This document shows, in pieces, positions 1 through 8,609 of a stretch of DNA of 64,000 nucleotides. The DNA lies in contig NZ_JBCFYD010000002.1 of the NCBI RefSeq assembly GCF_038594945.1, positions 806,001-870,000 on the forward strand, given 5' to 3'. Numbering within the stretch: the first letter of the stretch is position 1; every line of letters starts with the position of its first letter. Below the pieces are notes generated by a model. The model had not been told where the DNA came from. It searched no databases and was given only the letters and a program-made list of their open reading frames with translations. The position numbers and the translations under genes were made by a program. This stretch comes from Fodinibius sp. Rm-B-1B1-1. Lineage in GTDB: Bacteria > Bacteroidota > Rhodothermia > Balneolales > Balneolaceae.

Positions 1-1017
1 ACTGGTGTAGTTACACAAATGGGTAATCAGGGTAATTCTGCGGAAGGTATTCGAAAAATTTGTGAATGGATATGGAATGGGGAGATTGGCGAAGTTAAAG
101 AAGTGCATGCATGGACAAATCGCCCCATTTGGCCGCAGGGATTAGAACAACCATCCGAGACCCCTTCTACACCTCCAACATTAAATTGGGATCTGTTTGT
201 AGGTCCCGCTCCGTGGCGTCCCTATCATCCTTCATATACGCCCTGGAATTGGAGAGCTTGGTGGGATTATGGAACGGGTGCGCTCGGCGACATGGGATGT
301 CATATTATTGATCCGGTATTCAAAGCACTGCAGCTGGGACATCCTGATACCATTGAAGGTAGTTCTACGCAACTCAATACCCAAAGTGCTCCGTTATCAG
401 AGAAGGTGATCTACGAATTTCCCCGCAGACCTAAGAAAGGCAATATTGAGATGCCGCCAGTTAAATTCACTTGGTACGACGGTGGATTGATGCCCGAACG
501 TCCGGAAAGTATTCCCGAAGGGAAAACGATGGGTGATAGTGGTGGAGGGGCTATGTTTGTTGGTTCTAAAGGAACCCTTATCTGTAGCACGTACGCTCTT
601 GACCCCTATATTATTGGCCGAGAAGAAAATCCCCCCGAGGCTCCGGAAGTGTTTCGTCGTATTCCTGATGCTATGAATGGTGGCCACGAAATGGATTGGG
701 TAGAAGCTTGTAAAGAAAATGACCCAGAGAAACCCAGTTCAAATTTTGAGTATGCTGGTCCTTTAAATGAAGTAGTTGTGATGGGAAATCTGGCTGTTCG
801 GTTGCAAGGTCTGAAGCGAACATTACAATGGGATGGCGAAAATATGGAGATTACTAATATCGCTAAGGATGATGAAATTCGTGTCGTAACCAGCGACCGT
901 TTTGAGGTTGTTAATGGAGATCCTCGTTTTGATACTTCATATGAGACTATTAATGCCAAAACAGCCGCTGGCCAATATATTAAAAGGTCATATCGTGACG
1001 GCTGGAGCTATAATTAA
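1..1017 (+). CDS. Gfo/Idh/MocA family oxidoreductase, 5' truncated by the window edge
   Basis: C-terminal 338 residues of an NAD(P)-dependent sugar oxidoreductase. The reading frame is open from base 1 ([13 protein letters not shown]...), so the ATG at 19 is internal and the N-terminal Rossmann fold lies outside the window. The segment QMGNQGNS, then [13 protein letters not shown] and [20 protein letters not shown], is typical of the Bacteroidota/Planctomycetes branch of the family, including the GFO_IDH_MocA_C2-type C-terminal domain. These enzymes oxidise or reduce sugars and their keto derivatives; many are exported by the Tat pathway, which cannot be judged here because the N-terminus is missing. 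It is followed 38 bp later by a DUF1080 lipoprotein gene, which suggests a role with 3-keto-sugars. Family assignment is firm; substrate unknown. Confidence 0.9.
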   Translation, partial: TGVVTQMGNQGNSAEGIRKICEWIWNGEIGEVKEVHAWTNRPIWPQGLEQPSETPSTPPTLNWDLFVGPAPWRPYHPSYTPWNWRAWWDYGTGALGDMGCHIIDPVFKALQLGHPDTIEGSSTQLNTQSAPLSEKVIYEFPRRPKKGNIEMPPVKFTWYDGGLMPERPESIPEGKTMGDSGGGAMFVGSKGTLICSTYALDPYIIGREENPPEAPEVFRRIPDAMNGGHEMDWVEACKENDPEKPSSNFEYAGPLNEVVVMGNLAVRLQGLKRTLQWDGENMEITNIAKDDEIRVVTSDRFEVVNGDPRFDTSYETINAKTAAGQYIKRSYRDGWSYN

Positions 1018-1055
1018 AAAGTTAATTCGTAATCAATCATTAAAAATTAAATATT

Positions 1056-1844
1056 ATGAAACTGAGTAATACCCTATTAATTATTTTGCTGGGAGCAAGT
1101 TTGTTGATAGCAGGCTGCCAGTCTTCAGAGGAAGATGAATCCCAATCTCAAACCAAGGATGAAGTTGCTGTGAATACGTTAACCGAAGCTGAAAAAGAGG
1201 AAGGCTGGCAATTACTATTCGATGGAGAAGAGCCCAGTAAAAACTGGCGCGGTTACTGCAGTGAGACTTTTCCTGACAGTGGTTGGGTAGTAGAAGATAA
1301 CGCGCTCAAAGTTATGGGCTCGGGACAAGGTGAAGCCGGTGGAAGTGGTGGTGACATTATCACTAAAGAAAAGTATGGCAACTTTGAACTCGAGCTGGAA
1401 TGGAAGGTAGAAGAAGGGGGTAACAGCGGCATTTTTTATCTGGCCGAAGAGCTATGTGATGAAGGTGAACCAATCTGGAAAGCAGCTCCTGAATTTCAGA
1501 TTCTGGATAATGAAAATCATCCCGATGCAGAGCTTGGTGAGGATGGAAATCGTCAGGCCGCGGCTCTCTACGATATGGTTCCTGCAGATCCACAAAATGC
1601 TAATCCGTATGGTGAGTGGAATAAAGCACGCATTTTAGTATACCAGGGGACCGTAGTTCACTTCCAGAACGGGGAAAAAGTACTTGAGTATCATCTTTGG
1701 ACTGATGATTGGGAAGAAATGGTGGCTAACAGTAAATTCAATGACTTTCCCGGTTTTGCTGATGTAGCCAAAGAAGGATACATCGGCCTACAGGATCACG
1801 GAAATGATGTGTGGTTCCGAAATATCAAAATTAGAAAAAGATAG
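1056..1844 (+). CDS. DUF1080 lipoprotein, probable 3-keto-disaccharide hydrolase
   Basis: 262 residues. The N-terminus is a lipoprotein signal peptide with lipobox LIAG-C21, followed by an acidic linker, so the protein should be lipid-anchored in the periplasm or outer membrane. The rest (about 45-262) is one DUF1080 / 3-keto-disaccharide hydrolase domain of the concanavalin-like fold: opening GWQLLFDGEEPSKNWRGY, the GGNSGIFYLAEE strand, PEFQILDNENHPDA, and closing GYIGLQDHGNDVWFRNIKI. Members of this family cleave 3-keto-glycosides. Its position between a Gfo/Idh/MocA enzyme and a GMC dehydrogenase with its small subunit fits that role closely. Substrate cannot be read from sequence. Confidence 0.9.
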   Translation: MKLSNTLLIILLGASLLIAGCQSSEEDESQSQTKDEVAVNTLTEAEKEEGWQLLFDGEEPSKNWRGYCSETFPDSGWVVEDNALKVMGSGQGEAGGSGGDIITKEKYGNFELELEWKVEEGGNSGIFYLAEELCDEGEPIWKAAPEFQILDNENHPDAELGEDGNRQAAALYDMVPADPQNANPYGEWNKARILVYQGTVVHFQNGEKVLEYHLWTDDWEEMVANSKFNDFPGFADVAKEGYIGLQDHGNDVWFRNIKIRKR

Positions 1845-1863
1845 GTCTGAAGCAGCTTATAGT

Positions 1864-1893
1864 ATGGTCTTCTTCCAGCGGGGAGGAGACCAT
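1864..1893 (+). other. Intergenic hairpin between the DUF1080 and GMC genes
   Basis: ATGGTCT (1864-1870) pairs with AGACCAT (1887-1893), with further partial pairing inside. No T-run follows, so it is not a normal intrinsic terminator. It may be an mRNA stability or attenuation element inside the sugar cluster, whose genes here are 112 bp apart. Confidence 0.4.
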
Positions 1894-1956
1894 CTTTGGG
1901 CCACCACAATTCAGTAGAAGGTTTTGCCAATTAAAAGTTTAAATAGTTAACGTTTT

Positions 1957-3669
1957 ATGCAGATTATAGAAAGCGCAGAAGAATACGATGTATGTATCGT
2001 TGGATCGGGAGCTGGTGGCGGGATGGCAGCTCATGAATTAACAAAAGCCGGAGCAAATGTGTTAATGTTGGAGGCAGGCGGCTGGTTCGATTCAGAAGAT
2101 TTTGCCATGTTTAACTGGCCCTATGAATCCCCGCGGCGTGGCGGTCCTACCCGCCGGCAGCCGTTCGGGGAATTTGATGCCTGCTTTGGCGGATGGGATA
2201 TAGAAGGGGAGCCTTATACTACTACTGAAGGCACTGAGTTTGATTGGTTTCGGGGACGGATGCTTGGTGGCAGAACTAATCACTGGGGACGTATATCTCT
2301 GCGTTTTGGTCCGGATGATTTTCGGGCTCGAAGTAAAGATGGAATGGGGGATGACTGGCCGATAAGCTATCAAGACGTTAAACCATATTATGATCGTTTG
2401 GATCGACTGATTGGTATTTTTGGCACGAATGAAGGAATTCCCAATGCACCGGGAGGCATCTATATGGATCCGCCGGAACCTCGATGTTATGAGCATTTAA
2501 TTAAAGATGCCTGTGACGATATGGATATTCCCTGCATCCCATCCCGTCTATCTATTCTCACGGAACCACACAACGGCCGTGCTGCTTGTCACTATTGTGG
2601 TCAGTGTAATCGAAGCTGCTCTACGCATTCCAATTTTTCCAGTCCATCAGTACTACTACCTCCCGCGCTGGAAACGGGTAACCTTGAGATTATCAATAAT
2701 GCCATGGTTCGGGAAGTTACATACGAAGATGGTAAAGCTACGGGAGTTTCGTATGTGAATAAAGAGAATGGAAAAGAGTATAAGGTGAAGTCCAAGGTAG
2801 TGGTATTGGCGGCAAGTGCCTGTGAATCTGCGCGATTGTTATTGAATTCCAAATCGTCAGATTTTCCTAACGGATTGGCGAATAGCAGTGGCGTAGTGGG
2901 TAAGTATTTAATGGATTCTACCGGTACGTCTGTTATGGGACTTATTCCTGATTTAATGAATATGCCAGCACATAATGAAGACGGCACTGGCGGCATGCAT
3001 CTATATATTCCATGGTGGAAGGATAACAGCAATCTTGATTTTGCCCGTGGATATCATGTAGAATTATGGGGTGGACGAGGTATGCCCAGCTATGGGTTTA
3101 TGGGTGGTATTCAAAACTATAATGATCTTTTTCAGGATGGTCCTAAAAGATCTGGTGGTTATGGTAAAGAATTAAAAGACGATTATCGATGCTATTATGG
3201 ATCGATGGTTGGATTCTCAGGCCGAGGTGAAAGTATTGCCTATGAAGACAATTACTGCGAAATAGATCCTGATATGGTGGATGAATGGGGAATACCGGTC
3301 CTTCGATTTAATTACAACTGGAGTGACCAAGAGTACAAACAGGTTAAACACATGCAGGAAACCTTCCGCAATATTATTGATGAAATGGGAGGTGAGGCAA
3401 TGGGAGATATGCCTTCTAAAGAAGATGGATATGGTATTACTAACCCTGGCCAAATTATTCATGAAGTAGGGACCACTCGTATGGGGGATGATCCCAAGAA
3501 GTCGGTATTAAACGAGTATTGTCAGGCTCATGATGTAGACAACTTGTTTGTAACTGATGGAGGATCGTTTGTTTCGCAGCCGCATAAAAATCCAACGTGG
3601 ACTATTATGGCTCTTTCAATGCGGGCTTCTGAATATATTGTGGATCAGATGGAAAAAAGAAATCTCTAA
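1957..3669 (+). CDS. GMC family oxidoreductase, probable large subunit of a glycoside/gluconate-type dehydrogenase
   Basis: 570 residues. An FAD-binding Rossmann motif is near the N-terminus (VGSGAGGGMAAHEL then VLMLEAG), and GGRTNHWGR follows further on. C-terminal GMC domain has the expected active-site pair H543 and N545 in QPHKNPTW. A cysteine cluster C211-x2-C214-x2-C217-x3-C221 is present; such cysteines are seen in the gluconate-2-dehydrogenase/glucoside-3-dehydrogenase branch. There is no signal peptide of its own; the next gene, 15 bp downstream, encodes a Tat-like small subunit that would carry it across the membrane. The likely job is oxidation of a sugar or glycoside, passing electrons to a cytochrome that is not encoded in this window. 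Confidence 0.9.
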   Translation: MQIIESAEEYDVCIVGSGAGGGMAAHELTKAGANVLMLEAGGWFDSEDFAMFNWPYESPRRGGPTRRQPFGEFDACFGGWDIEGEPYTTTEGTEFDWFRGRMLGGRTNHWGRISLRFGPDDFRARSKDGMGDDWPISYQDVKPYYDRLDRLIGIFGTNEGIPNAPGGIYMDPPEPRCYEHLIKDACDDMDIPCIPSRLSILTEPHNGRAACHYCGQCNRSCSTHSNFSSPSVLLPPALETGNLEIINNAMVREVTYEDGKATGVSYVNKENGKEYKVKSKVVVLAASACESARLLLNSKSSDFPNGLANSSGVVGKYLMDSTGTSVMGLIPDLMNMPAHNEDGTGGMHLYIPWWKDNSNLDFARGYHVELWGGRGMPSYGFMGGIQNYNDLFQDGPKRSGGYGKELKDDYRCYYGSMVGFSGRGESIAYEDNYCEIDPDMVDEWGIPVLRFNYNWSDQEYKQVKHMQETFRNIIDEMGGEAMGDMPSKEDGYGITNPGQIIHEVGTTRMGDDPKKSVLNEYCQAHDVDNLFVTDGGSFVSQPHKNPTWTIMALSMRASEYIVDQMEKRNL

Positions 3670-3684
3670 ATTAATTCAAAAACG

Positions 3685-4290
3685 ATGGACAGACGAGAAC
3701 TTTTAAAAACATTATCGCTTGGTACGTTGGGGGCAACGTTTGCATTAACAGGTTGTACTACAGCTCCCAAAGAGAAAGCAGAGGAGCATCCTTTTTGGAA
3801 ACATGTTACTGAAGAAGACCTGGAACACTGGGAGACCCAATTCTTTACCGACCATGAATTTGAAACGGTGCGTCAGTTAGCCAATTTAGTTATCCCGGCT
3901 GATGAACGATCTGGCAATGCGGAAGAGGCGGGGGTACCAGAGTTTATTGATTTTATGATGTTAGACCAGCCTGAGAATCAAACGCCCATACGCGGAGGAC
4001 TCAAATGGTTAGATTTGCAGTGCCAAAAACAGTTTAACAATAGGTTTATCGAATGTTCAAAAAACGAACAAAAAGAGATGCTGGATCAAATTGCTTATCC
4101 CGATGAAGCAGAACCGGAAATGAAACCTGGCGTTAACTTCTTTAATCAATTTAGGGATTTGGTTGCCTCAGGATTTTGGTCCAGTAAGATTGGGATTGAA
4201 GATATTGGTTATATGGGTAATCAGGCATTTGGTTGGCAGGGCTGTTCGGAGGAAGCATTGGATAAATTGGGTTTGGAGGATAAAATTTGA
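3685..4290 (+). CDS. Gluconate 2-dehydrogenase subunit 3 family protein (small subunit of the GMC dehydrogenase)
   Basis: 201 residues. The N-terminus MDRRELLKTLSLGTLGAT has an RR pair at 3-4 followed by a hydrophobic stretch and a lipobox-like LTG-C24, consistent with a Tat-exported, possibly lipid-anchored protein. The body matches the gluconate_2-dh3 family (for example FTDHEFETVRQLANLVIPAD and GVPEFIDFMMLDQP). In known glucoside-3-dehydrogenases and gluconate-2-dehydrogenases this small subunit partners the GMC flavoprotein and provides the export signal. It starts 15 bp after the GMC stop, so the two are almost certainly co-translated partners. Confidence 0.9.
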   Translation: MDRRELLKTLSLGTLGATFALTGCTTAPKEKAEEHPFWKHVTEEDLEHWETQFFTDHEFETVRQLANLVIPADERSGNAEEAGVPEFIDFMMLDQPENQTPIRGGLKWLDLQCQKQFNNRFIECSKNEQKEMLDQIAYPDEAEPEMKPGVNFFNQFRDLVASGFWSSKIGIEDIGYMGNQAFGWQGCSEEALDKLGLEDKI

Positions 4291-4407
4291 TCATTGCTGG
4301 ATATGATTAACCTTCCCTTTTTGTTTACAGTCCCTTGCATGTTGTGATACTGCGACTAAAATTACTTATTAAATCAAATATTTGAGTACAAATTTAATTA
4401 CTGTTTT

Positions 4408-5583
4408 ATGGATTTAAATCGAAAAATCCGTTACGGAATGGTCGGTGGCGGGCCCGGAGCTTTTATTGGAGAAATCCACCGTATGGCCGCTGCGTTAGAT
4501 GGCAAAATTGAACTGGTTGGTGGAGCGTTTTCTTCCGATCCCCAGAAATCGAGAAAAATAGGTCAAGATCTTAATTTAGCCGAAAATAGGGTATATGGAT
4601 CTTATAAGAAGATGGCCCAAAAAGAAGCACAGTTGCCTCCCGAAGAGCGCATTGATTTTGTGTCGGTAGTGACCCCAAACCACCTGCATTTCGATGTCTG
4701 TAAGACGTTTATAGAAGCGGGTATTCATGTAGTGTGCGACAAGCCTCTGACCAATAAAATAGAGGATGCGGAAGAATTGTGTCGCCTTGTTAAAAATAAT
4801 GATGTGATTTTCGCATTAACGCATACGTATACCGGCTATCCAATGATAAAAGAAGCCAGGAAACTGGTCCGAAATGGAAAATTAGGCATCCTTCGGAAGG
4901 TTGTGGTTGAATATCCGCAGGGATGGTTATCTCAACCTATAGAAAAGGAAGGGAACAAACAGGCTGCATGGCGAACCGATCCACAGAAAGCAGGCGTTTC
5001 TTCTGCTGTGGCTGATATTGGTACCCATGCCGAAAATCTTGTTGAATATATTACCGGTCTCAGACTTAAAAAGTTGTATGCTGATGTTACTTCTTTTGTA
5101 GAAGGGCGTTCGCTTGAGGATGATGCCAACATGTTGGTGCATTACGAAAGTGATGTTCGAGGAGTGATGTATTGTTCACAAATTTCAGTAGGGGAAGAAA
5201 ATGATTTAAACATTCGTATTTACGGGGATGAAGCGTCGCTGGAATGGCACCAGGAAAATCCAAACTATTTGAATATTAAGTATCCCGATAAACCGGAAGA
5301 AATTTATAAACGAGGAAACACCTATCTCTCTAATGAGGCAAAGGTTGTAAATCGTATTCCACCGGGGCATCCGGAAGGCTTCATTGAAGCTTTTGCAAAT
5401 ATTTATTCAAATGTTGCTGATGCTATTACTGCTCGGATTAAAGGAGAAGAACCCGATCCAAAAGCATTAGACTTTCCCACGGTTTATGATGGTGCTATCG
5501 GCGTTCATTTCACTCATAAAGTGATAGAAAGTGGTAAGAAGCAGGCATGGGTTGATATGGATTATAATCCGCCGGGAAGGTAA
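4408..5583 (+). CDS. Gfo/Idh/MocA family oxidoreductase (cytoplasmic type)
   Basis: 391 residues, full length. N-terminal dinucleotide-binding fold with GMVGGGPGAFIGEIHR (about 9-24), a CDKPLTNKIEDAEEL motif carrying the conserved Lys-Pro of the family, and a downstream DIGTHAENLVEYITGL region that provides the active-site histidine. There is no signal peptide, unlike many members of the family that work in the periplasm. A gap of 117 bp separates it from the dehydrogenase small subunit, but the shared direction and the common terminator after it (5652-5682) place it in the same cluster. It probably reduces or oxidises the sugar product after uptake. Substrate unknown. Confidence 0.9.
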   Translation: MDLNRKIRYGMVGGGPGAFIGEIHRMAAALDGKIELVGGAFSSDPQKSRKIGQDLNLAENRVYGSYKKMAQKEAQLPPEERIDFVSVVTPNHLHFDVCKTFIEAGIHVVCDKPLTNKIEDAEELCRLVKNNDVIFALTHTYTGYPMIKEARKLVRNGKLGILRKVVVEYPQGWLSQPIEKEGNKQAAWRTDPQKAGVSSAVADIGTHAENLVEYITGLRLKKLYADVTSFVEGRSLEDDANMLVHYESDVRGVMYCSQISVGEENDLNIRIYGDEASLEWHQENPNYLNIKYPDKPEEIYKRGNTYLSNEAKVVNRIPPGHPEGFIEAFANIYSNVADAITARIKGEEPDPKALDFPTVYDGAIGVHFTHKVIESGKKQAWVDMDYNPPGR

Positions 5584-5651
5584 AATATAGCGTTATTATA
5601 TAATGTAGCCACTCGACTGCCTACGGTTAATGCGAAGAAACTCAAAATAAA

Positions 5652-5682
5652 AAAGGCGACCATATTGTATACGGTCGCCTTT
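5652..5682. terminator. Bidirectional intrinsic terminator
   Basis: AAAGGCGACC (5652-5661) pairs perfectly with GGTCGCCTTT (5673-5682). A-run on the left and T-run on the right let it end both the sugar cluster on the plus strand and the converging TPR-protein transcript on the minus strand. Confidence 0.8.
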
Positions 5683-5699
5683 AATTCTTTGGCTGCGAA

Positions 5700-6386
5700 T
5701 TATTCTGCAACAGCCAGCATACCCAATAGCTGTTCAGCTTGTGTTACCTGATCACTATCATCGTATTCATCAACAATTTTTTGAGCATACTCTTGTGCTC
5801 TTTCTTTGTCCGAAGCATCGTGATAGGCATTAGCTGCTTCTAAATAATTATATGGTGTGGTAGACTCATTAACATCCCATTCGGCTGCTTTAACATAGAG
5901 TTCCGCAGCTTGGGCATGGTTACCTAATTCGGTATGTATAGCCGCATGAAAGGAGAGGGGACCAACGCCCATAATTCCTTCAGGAACCTCATAATTTTGA
6001 ATATACTGTAAGGCCTCTTGAGAATTTCCAAGCTTAAAAGCACTTACCGAAGCGTAATATTGGGCAAGATTAGCAGCTTCTGTCATGCTATAATTATTTA
6101 TAATTTGCTCAAATCCAACAGTAAAATCAGCATCTGAGCCATTCAGAGCTTCCTCATAATTACCTTGCAGGTACGCTTGGGTAGCTTGACCCATTAATTG
6201 CTGAGCTTCAGATTCTTGAGCCTCAGAATAGTAATAGTATCCTACCGAACCACCGATTAAGATGACAAGGGCAATGGCTGCACCTATAACGCTGTTTTTG
6301 TTTTGATCGTAAAAGCTTTGCGCTTTAGAAAATGTTTCTAATAGAACGTCTTGTTCTAATTCTTCTTTTACTTGTTTCTTACTCAT
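5700..6386 (-). CDS. YfgM-like tetratricopeptide protein, single-pass inner membrane
   Basis: 228 residues. A short charged cytoplasmic N-terminus is followed by one transmembrane helix (about 34-52, VIGAAIALVILIGGSVGYYY) and a periplasmic helical-repeat domain with TPR-like units (QATQAYLQGNYEEAL, AHAAELY-like and EAANAYHDASDKERA). The layout is that of YfgM-type proteins, which associate with the Sec translocon and periplasmic chaperones. It is the last gene of the long minus-strand block, 67 bp after the LolD-type ATPase, and is probably co-transcribed with it. The function is inferred from architecture only. Confidence 0.7.
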   Translation of the reverse strand: MSKKQVKEELEQDVLLETFSKAQSFYDQNKNSVIGAAIALVILIGGSVGYYYYSEAQESEAQQLMGQATQAYLQGNYEEALNGSDADFTVGFEQIINNYSMTEAANLAQYYASVSAFKLGNSQEALQYIQNYEVPEGIMGVGPLSFHAAIHTELGNHAQAAELYVKAAEWDVNESTTPYNYLEAANAYHDASDKERAQEYAQKIVDEYDDSDQVTQAEQLLGMLAVAE

Positions 6387-6453
6387 GGTTTAAGCTTGTT
6401 ATCGTTAAATTCAGACGTAGCTGAAAATATAATTGTTTTAAATGATAGTAAAA

Positions 6454-7137
6454 TTAAAGAGCTTCTAATTTTCCTTTAGACAGCTGGTATACATTATCGG
6501 ATCGCTGGGCAATGCCCTTTTCGTGAGTGATCAATAGTATACTCACATTTTCTATATCTCTAAGGTTATACAGGTAGTCAAGGATAATGTCAGTATTTTC
6601 TTCATCCAAATTACCTGTGGGTTCATCGGCCAAAATTAGATCGGGACTGTTCATTAGGGCACGTGCCATGGCTACACGTTGCTGTTCGCCGCCAGAAAGT
6701 TGTGTAGGGCGGTGTTCTGCCCGGTCAGGGATCCCAAACTCGTTCAACAGATACTTAGCTCTTTCACCAGCCTTTTCAGAAGAATCTCCGTTAATCAAAG
6801 CCGGCATCATAATATTTTCAAGAGCTGTAAATTCTGGCAAAAGGTGATGAAATTGGAAAACAAAACCTAAATTGGTGTTTCGAAAATGTGCCAATGATTG
6901 ACGATCCATATCATAAATGGAGTTGTCTCTCCAAAGCACCGTTCCAGAATTGGGATGATCTAATCCTCCAAGGATATGCAAAAGTGTACTTTTTCCACTA
7001 CCGCTAACGCCAACGACCGTAGACACCGAGCCTTCTTCAATACTGATGGAGGTATTATCCAATACGGTAAGTGTACCATCGCCAGACTCCGTTTTATATT
7101 GTTTGGTAATATGTTGGCCTTCCAGAATTACGGACAT
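6454..7137 (-). CDS. ABC transporter ATP-binding protein, LolD/MacB type
   Basis: 227 residues, a single ABC domain. Walker [10 protein letters not shown] at 43-51, Q-loop in [17 protein letters not shown], signature [15 protein letters not shown], Walker [13 protein letters not shown], and switch histidine in LLITHEKG. The closeness of the signature and Q-loop sequences to LolD suggests a subunit of a lipoprotein-releasing or MacB-like exporter. No permease gene is adjacent, so the membrane partner (LolC/E-like) must lie elsewhere. It starts 6 bp after the metallophosphoesterase stop, so it is in the same operon. Confidence 0.85.
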   Translation of the reverse strand: MSVILEGQHITKQYKTESGDGTLTVLDNTSISIEEGSVSTVVGVSGSGKSTLLHILGGLDHPNSGTVLWRDNSIYDMDRQSLAHFRNTNLGFVFQFHHLLPEFTALENIMMPALINGDSSEKAGERAKYLLNEFGIPDRAEHRPTQLSGGEQQRVAMARALMNSPDLILADEPTGNLDEENTDIILDYLYNLRDIENVSILLITHEKGIAQRSDNVYQLSKGKLEAL

Positions 7138-7143
7138 ATCTTA

Positions 7144-7965
7144 TTACCCCTCAATATTACTCGAATTAAATTCCGGATAAATGATGGGTTCTATATGCTC
7201 ACATTTAGATGTTTCTGGATCTACTTTAGCAAGAATAGCACAAAGGTGATTATTCCCATTTGCTAATTTATAACGATGAGGGGTACCTAATTTAAAACGA
7301 TTCATTGATACATTTTTATCCATACCCAGCACAGAATCAAACGAGCCAGTCATCCCCACATCGCTGATATACCCGGTACCATGTGGGAAAATCCGTGCAT
7401 CATTTGTTGGGATATGTGTGTGAGTTCCAACCATTACAGAAATATCACCGTCTAAATCCCATGCCAATGCAAGCTTTTCGGCTGTTGCCTCGGCATGAAA
7501 ATCAAGAAAAATAAAATCTGTTTCTTCTTTAATACGATCAATAACCCAGTCGGCAGTATTAAAGGGACAATCAATATCCTGCATAAAAGTACGTCCCTGT
7601 AAATTAATAACACCGATTTTAAAATCGGTATTGGGAATGTCGTAGGTCCCAAACCCATAACCAGGATTTCCACGGGGATAATTCATAGGACGCAAAATAT
7701 TGCCGTCCTCTTTCATGTAGTCAAAAACTTTCCACTTTGCAAAGGAGTGATTTCCCCCCGTAATAACATGTACGCCAAGATCATAAAGACGTTTTATGAT
7801 GGATCGGTTAATCCCTTTTCCTTTATGTGAATTTTCGCCGTTAGCAATAACAAAATCAGCCTCATGTTTATCAATGAGACTTGGTAAAATGGTTTCAAGA
7901 AGGCTAAGGCCGGGCTCACCGACAATATCACCTACAAAAAGTATATTGACTAAATTCTTAGACAT
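7144..7965 (-). CDS. YmdB-type metallophosphoesterase (TIGR00282 family)
   Basis: 273 residues. Metal-binding motifs are in family order: LFVGDIVGEPG near the N-terminus, IANGENSHKGKGI, TGGNHSF, LDFHAEATAEK and VGTHTHIPT. Homologues such as Bacillus YmdB are cyclic-nucleotide phosphodiesterases that influence developmental choices and RNase Y-dependent mRNA levels. In many bacteria the gene lies next to rny (RNase Y); here rny is absent and zapA lies upstream instead. Direct substrate cannot be told from sequence. Confidence 0.85.
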   Translation of the reverse strand: MSKNLVNILFVGDIVGEPGLSLLETILPSLIDKHEADFVIANGENSHKGKGINRSIIKRLYDLGVHVITGGNHSFAKWKVFDYMKEDGNILRPMNYPRGNPGYGFGTYDIPNTDFKIGVINLQGRTFMQDIDCPFNTADWVIDRIKEETDFIFLDFHAEATAEKLALAWDLDGDISVMVGTHTHIPTNDARIFPHGTGYISDVGMTGSFDSVLGMDKNVSMNRFKLGTPHRYKLANGNNHLCAILAKVDPETSKCEHIEPIIYPEFNSSNIEG

Positions 7966-8052
7966 GTTCGAATGTTGAATCCCAAAATAGCTTTGAAAAT
8001 GAAGCTGTTAAAGTAAGGAAAATAACGCCCTTATCAGAATTGGATTAAGCAC

Positions 8053-8346
8053 CTATTCTCGGATTTCTTCGAGAAAACTCTCAAGAGATTTATTAACGTT
8101 TTGGAGAACTTTATCTTCCTGTTGATTGAGTTCCCGATTGCGTTTACGCTCTTCAAAAAGTTCTTCAGCGATACTGAGGGCAGCAAGGGTCATAATAGTG
8201 GTATCCGGCTGTTTGTTAAGCTCCTTTTTATATTGACGAAATTTATCATCAACATATCCGGCAATCCGCTTCATGGCTTCCTCTTCGGAATCCTCAACTT
8301 TAAGCGGAAACTCTTTGCCAAGTATTGTGACTTTGATTGATTTCAT
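8053..8346 (-). CDS. zapA: Cell division protein ZapA
   Basis: 97 residues, normal ZapA size. N-terminal globular part MKSIKVTILGKEFPLKVED, a helical region containing TTIMTLAALSIAEELF, and a C-terminal coiled coil of Glu/Arg/Lys-rich heptads. ZapA binds and bundles FtsZ at the division site. Its start overlaps the stop of the upstream coiled-coil gene in an ATGA arrangement, so the two are translationally coupled; together they sit directly downstream of pheT, a common location for zapA. Confidence 0.85.
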   Translation of the reverse strand: MKSIKVTILGKEFPLKVEDSEEEAMKRIAGYVDDKFRQYKKELNKQPDTTIMTLAALSIAEELFEERKRNRELNQQEDKVLQNVNKSLESFLEEIRE

Positions 8347-8600
8347 TCGTTATCCTCCAAATGATTATCAATTTTAGATATGAGCCCCAATACCTGGTGC
8401 CGCAGCGAAAGACGCTCCGATTCCGAAATGGCCGAATAAATGTCGGTTTGCCCATCTTGGATTTCTTTGAGCTTGGAACGCAAATCACTGTTTTCTTTTT
8501 TAAGCTCCTTGATTTCATCATTCAGAGATTGAATCTCTTCACGAATCTCGTCGAGCAGCTCATGAAATTGCTCTTGGTATGGACTTTCGTTTGATAACAC
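8343..8600 (-). CDS. Small coiled-coil protein coupled to ZapA
   Basis: 85 residues, almost entirely predicted coiled coil: EIREEIQSLNDEIKELKKEN followed by SDLRSKLKEIQ, then a shorter C-terminal helix. Cytoplasmic, no signal. It lies 9 bp after pheT and overlaps zapA by 4 bp, so it is translated with ZapA. Size, coiled-coil nature and coupling are reminiscent of ZapB or a similar ZapA-binding divisome component, but I do not see enough sequence identity to name it. Function is inference. Confidence 0.75.
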   Translation of the reverse strand: MLSNESPYQEQFHELLDEIREEIQSLNDEIKELKKENSDLRSKLKEIQDGQTDIYSAISESERLSLRHQVLGLISKIDNHLEDNE

Positions 8601-8609
8601 GATCCGGAA

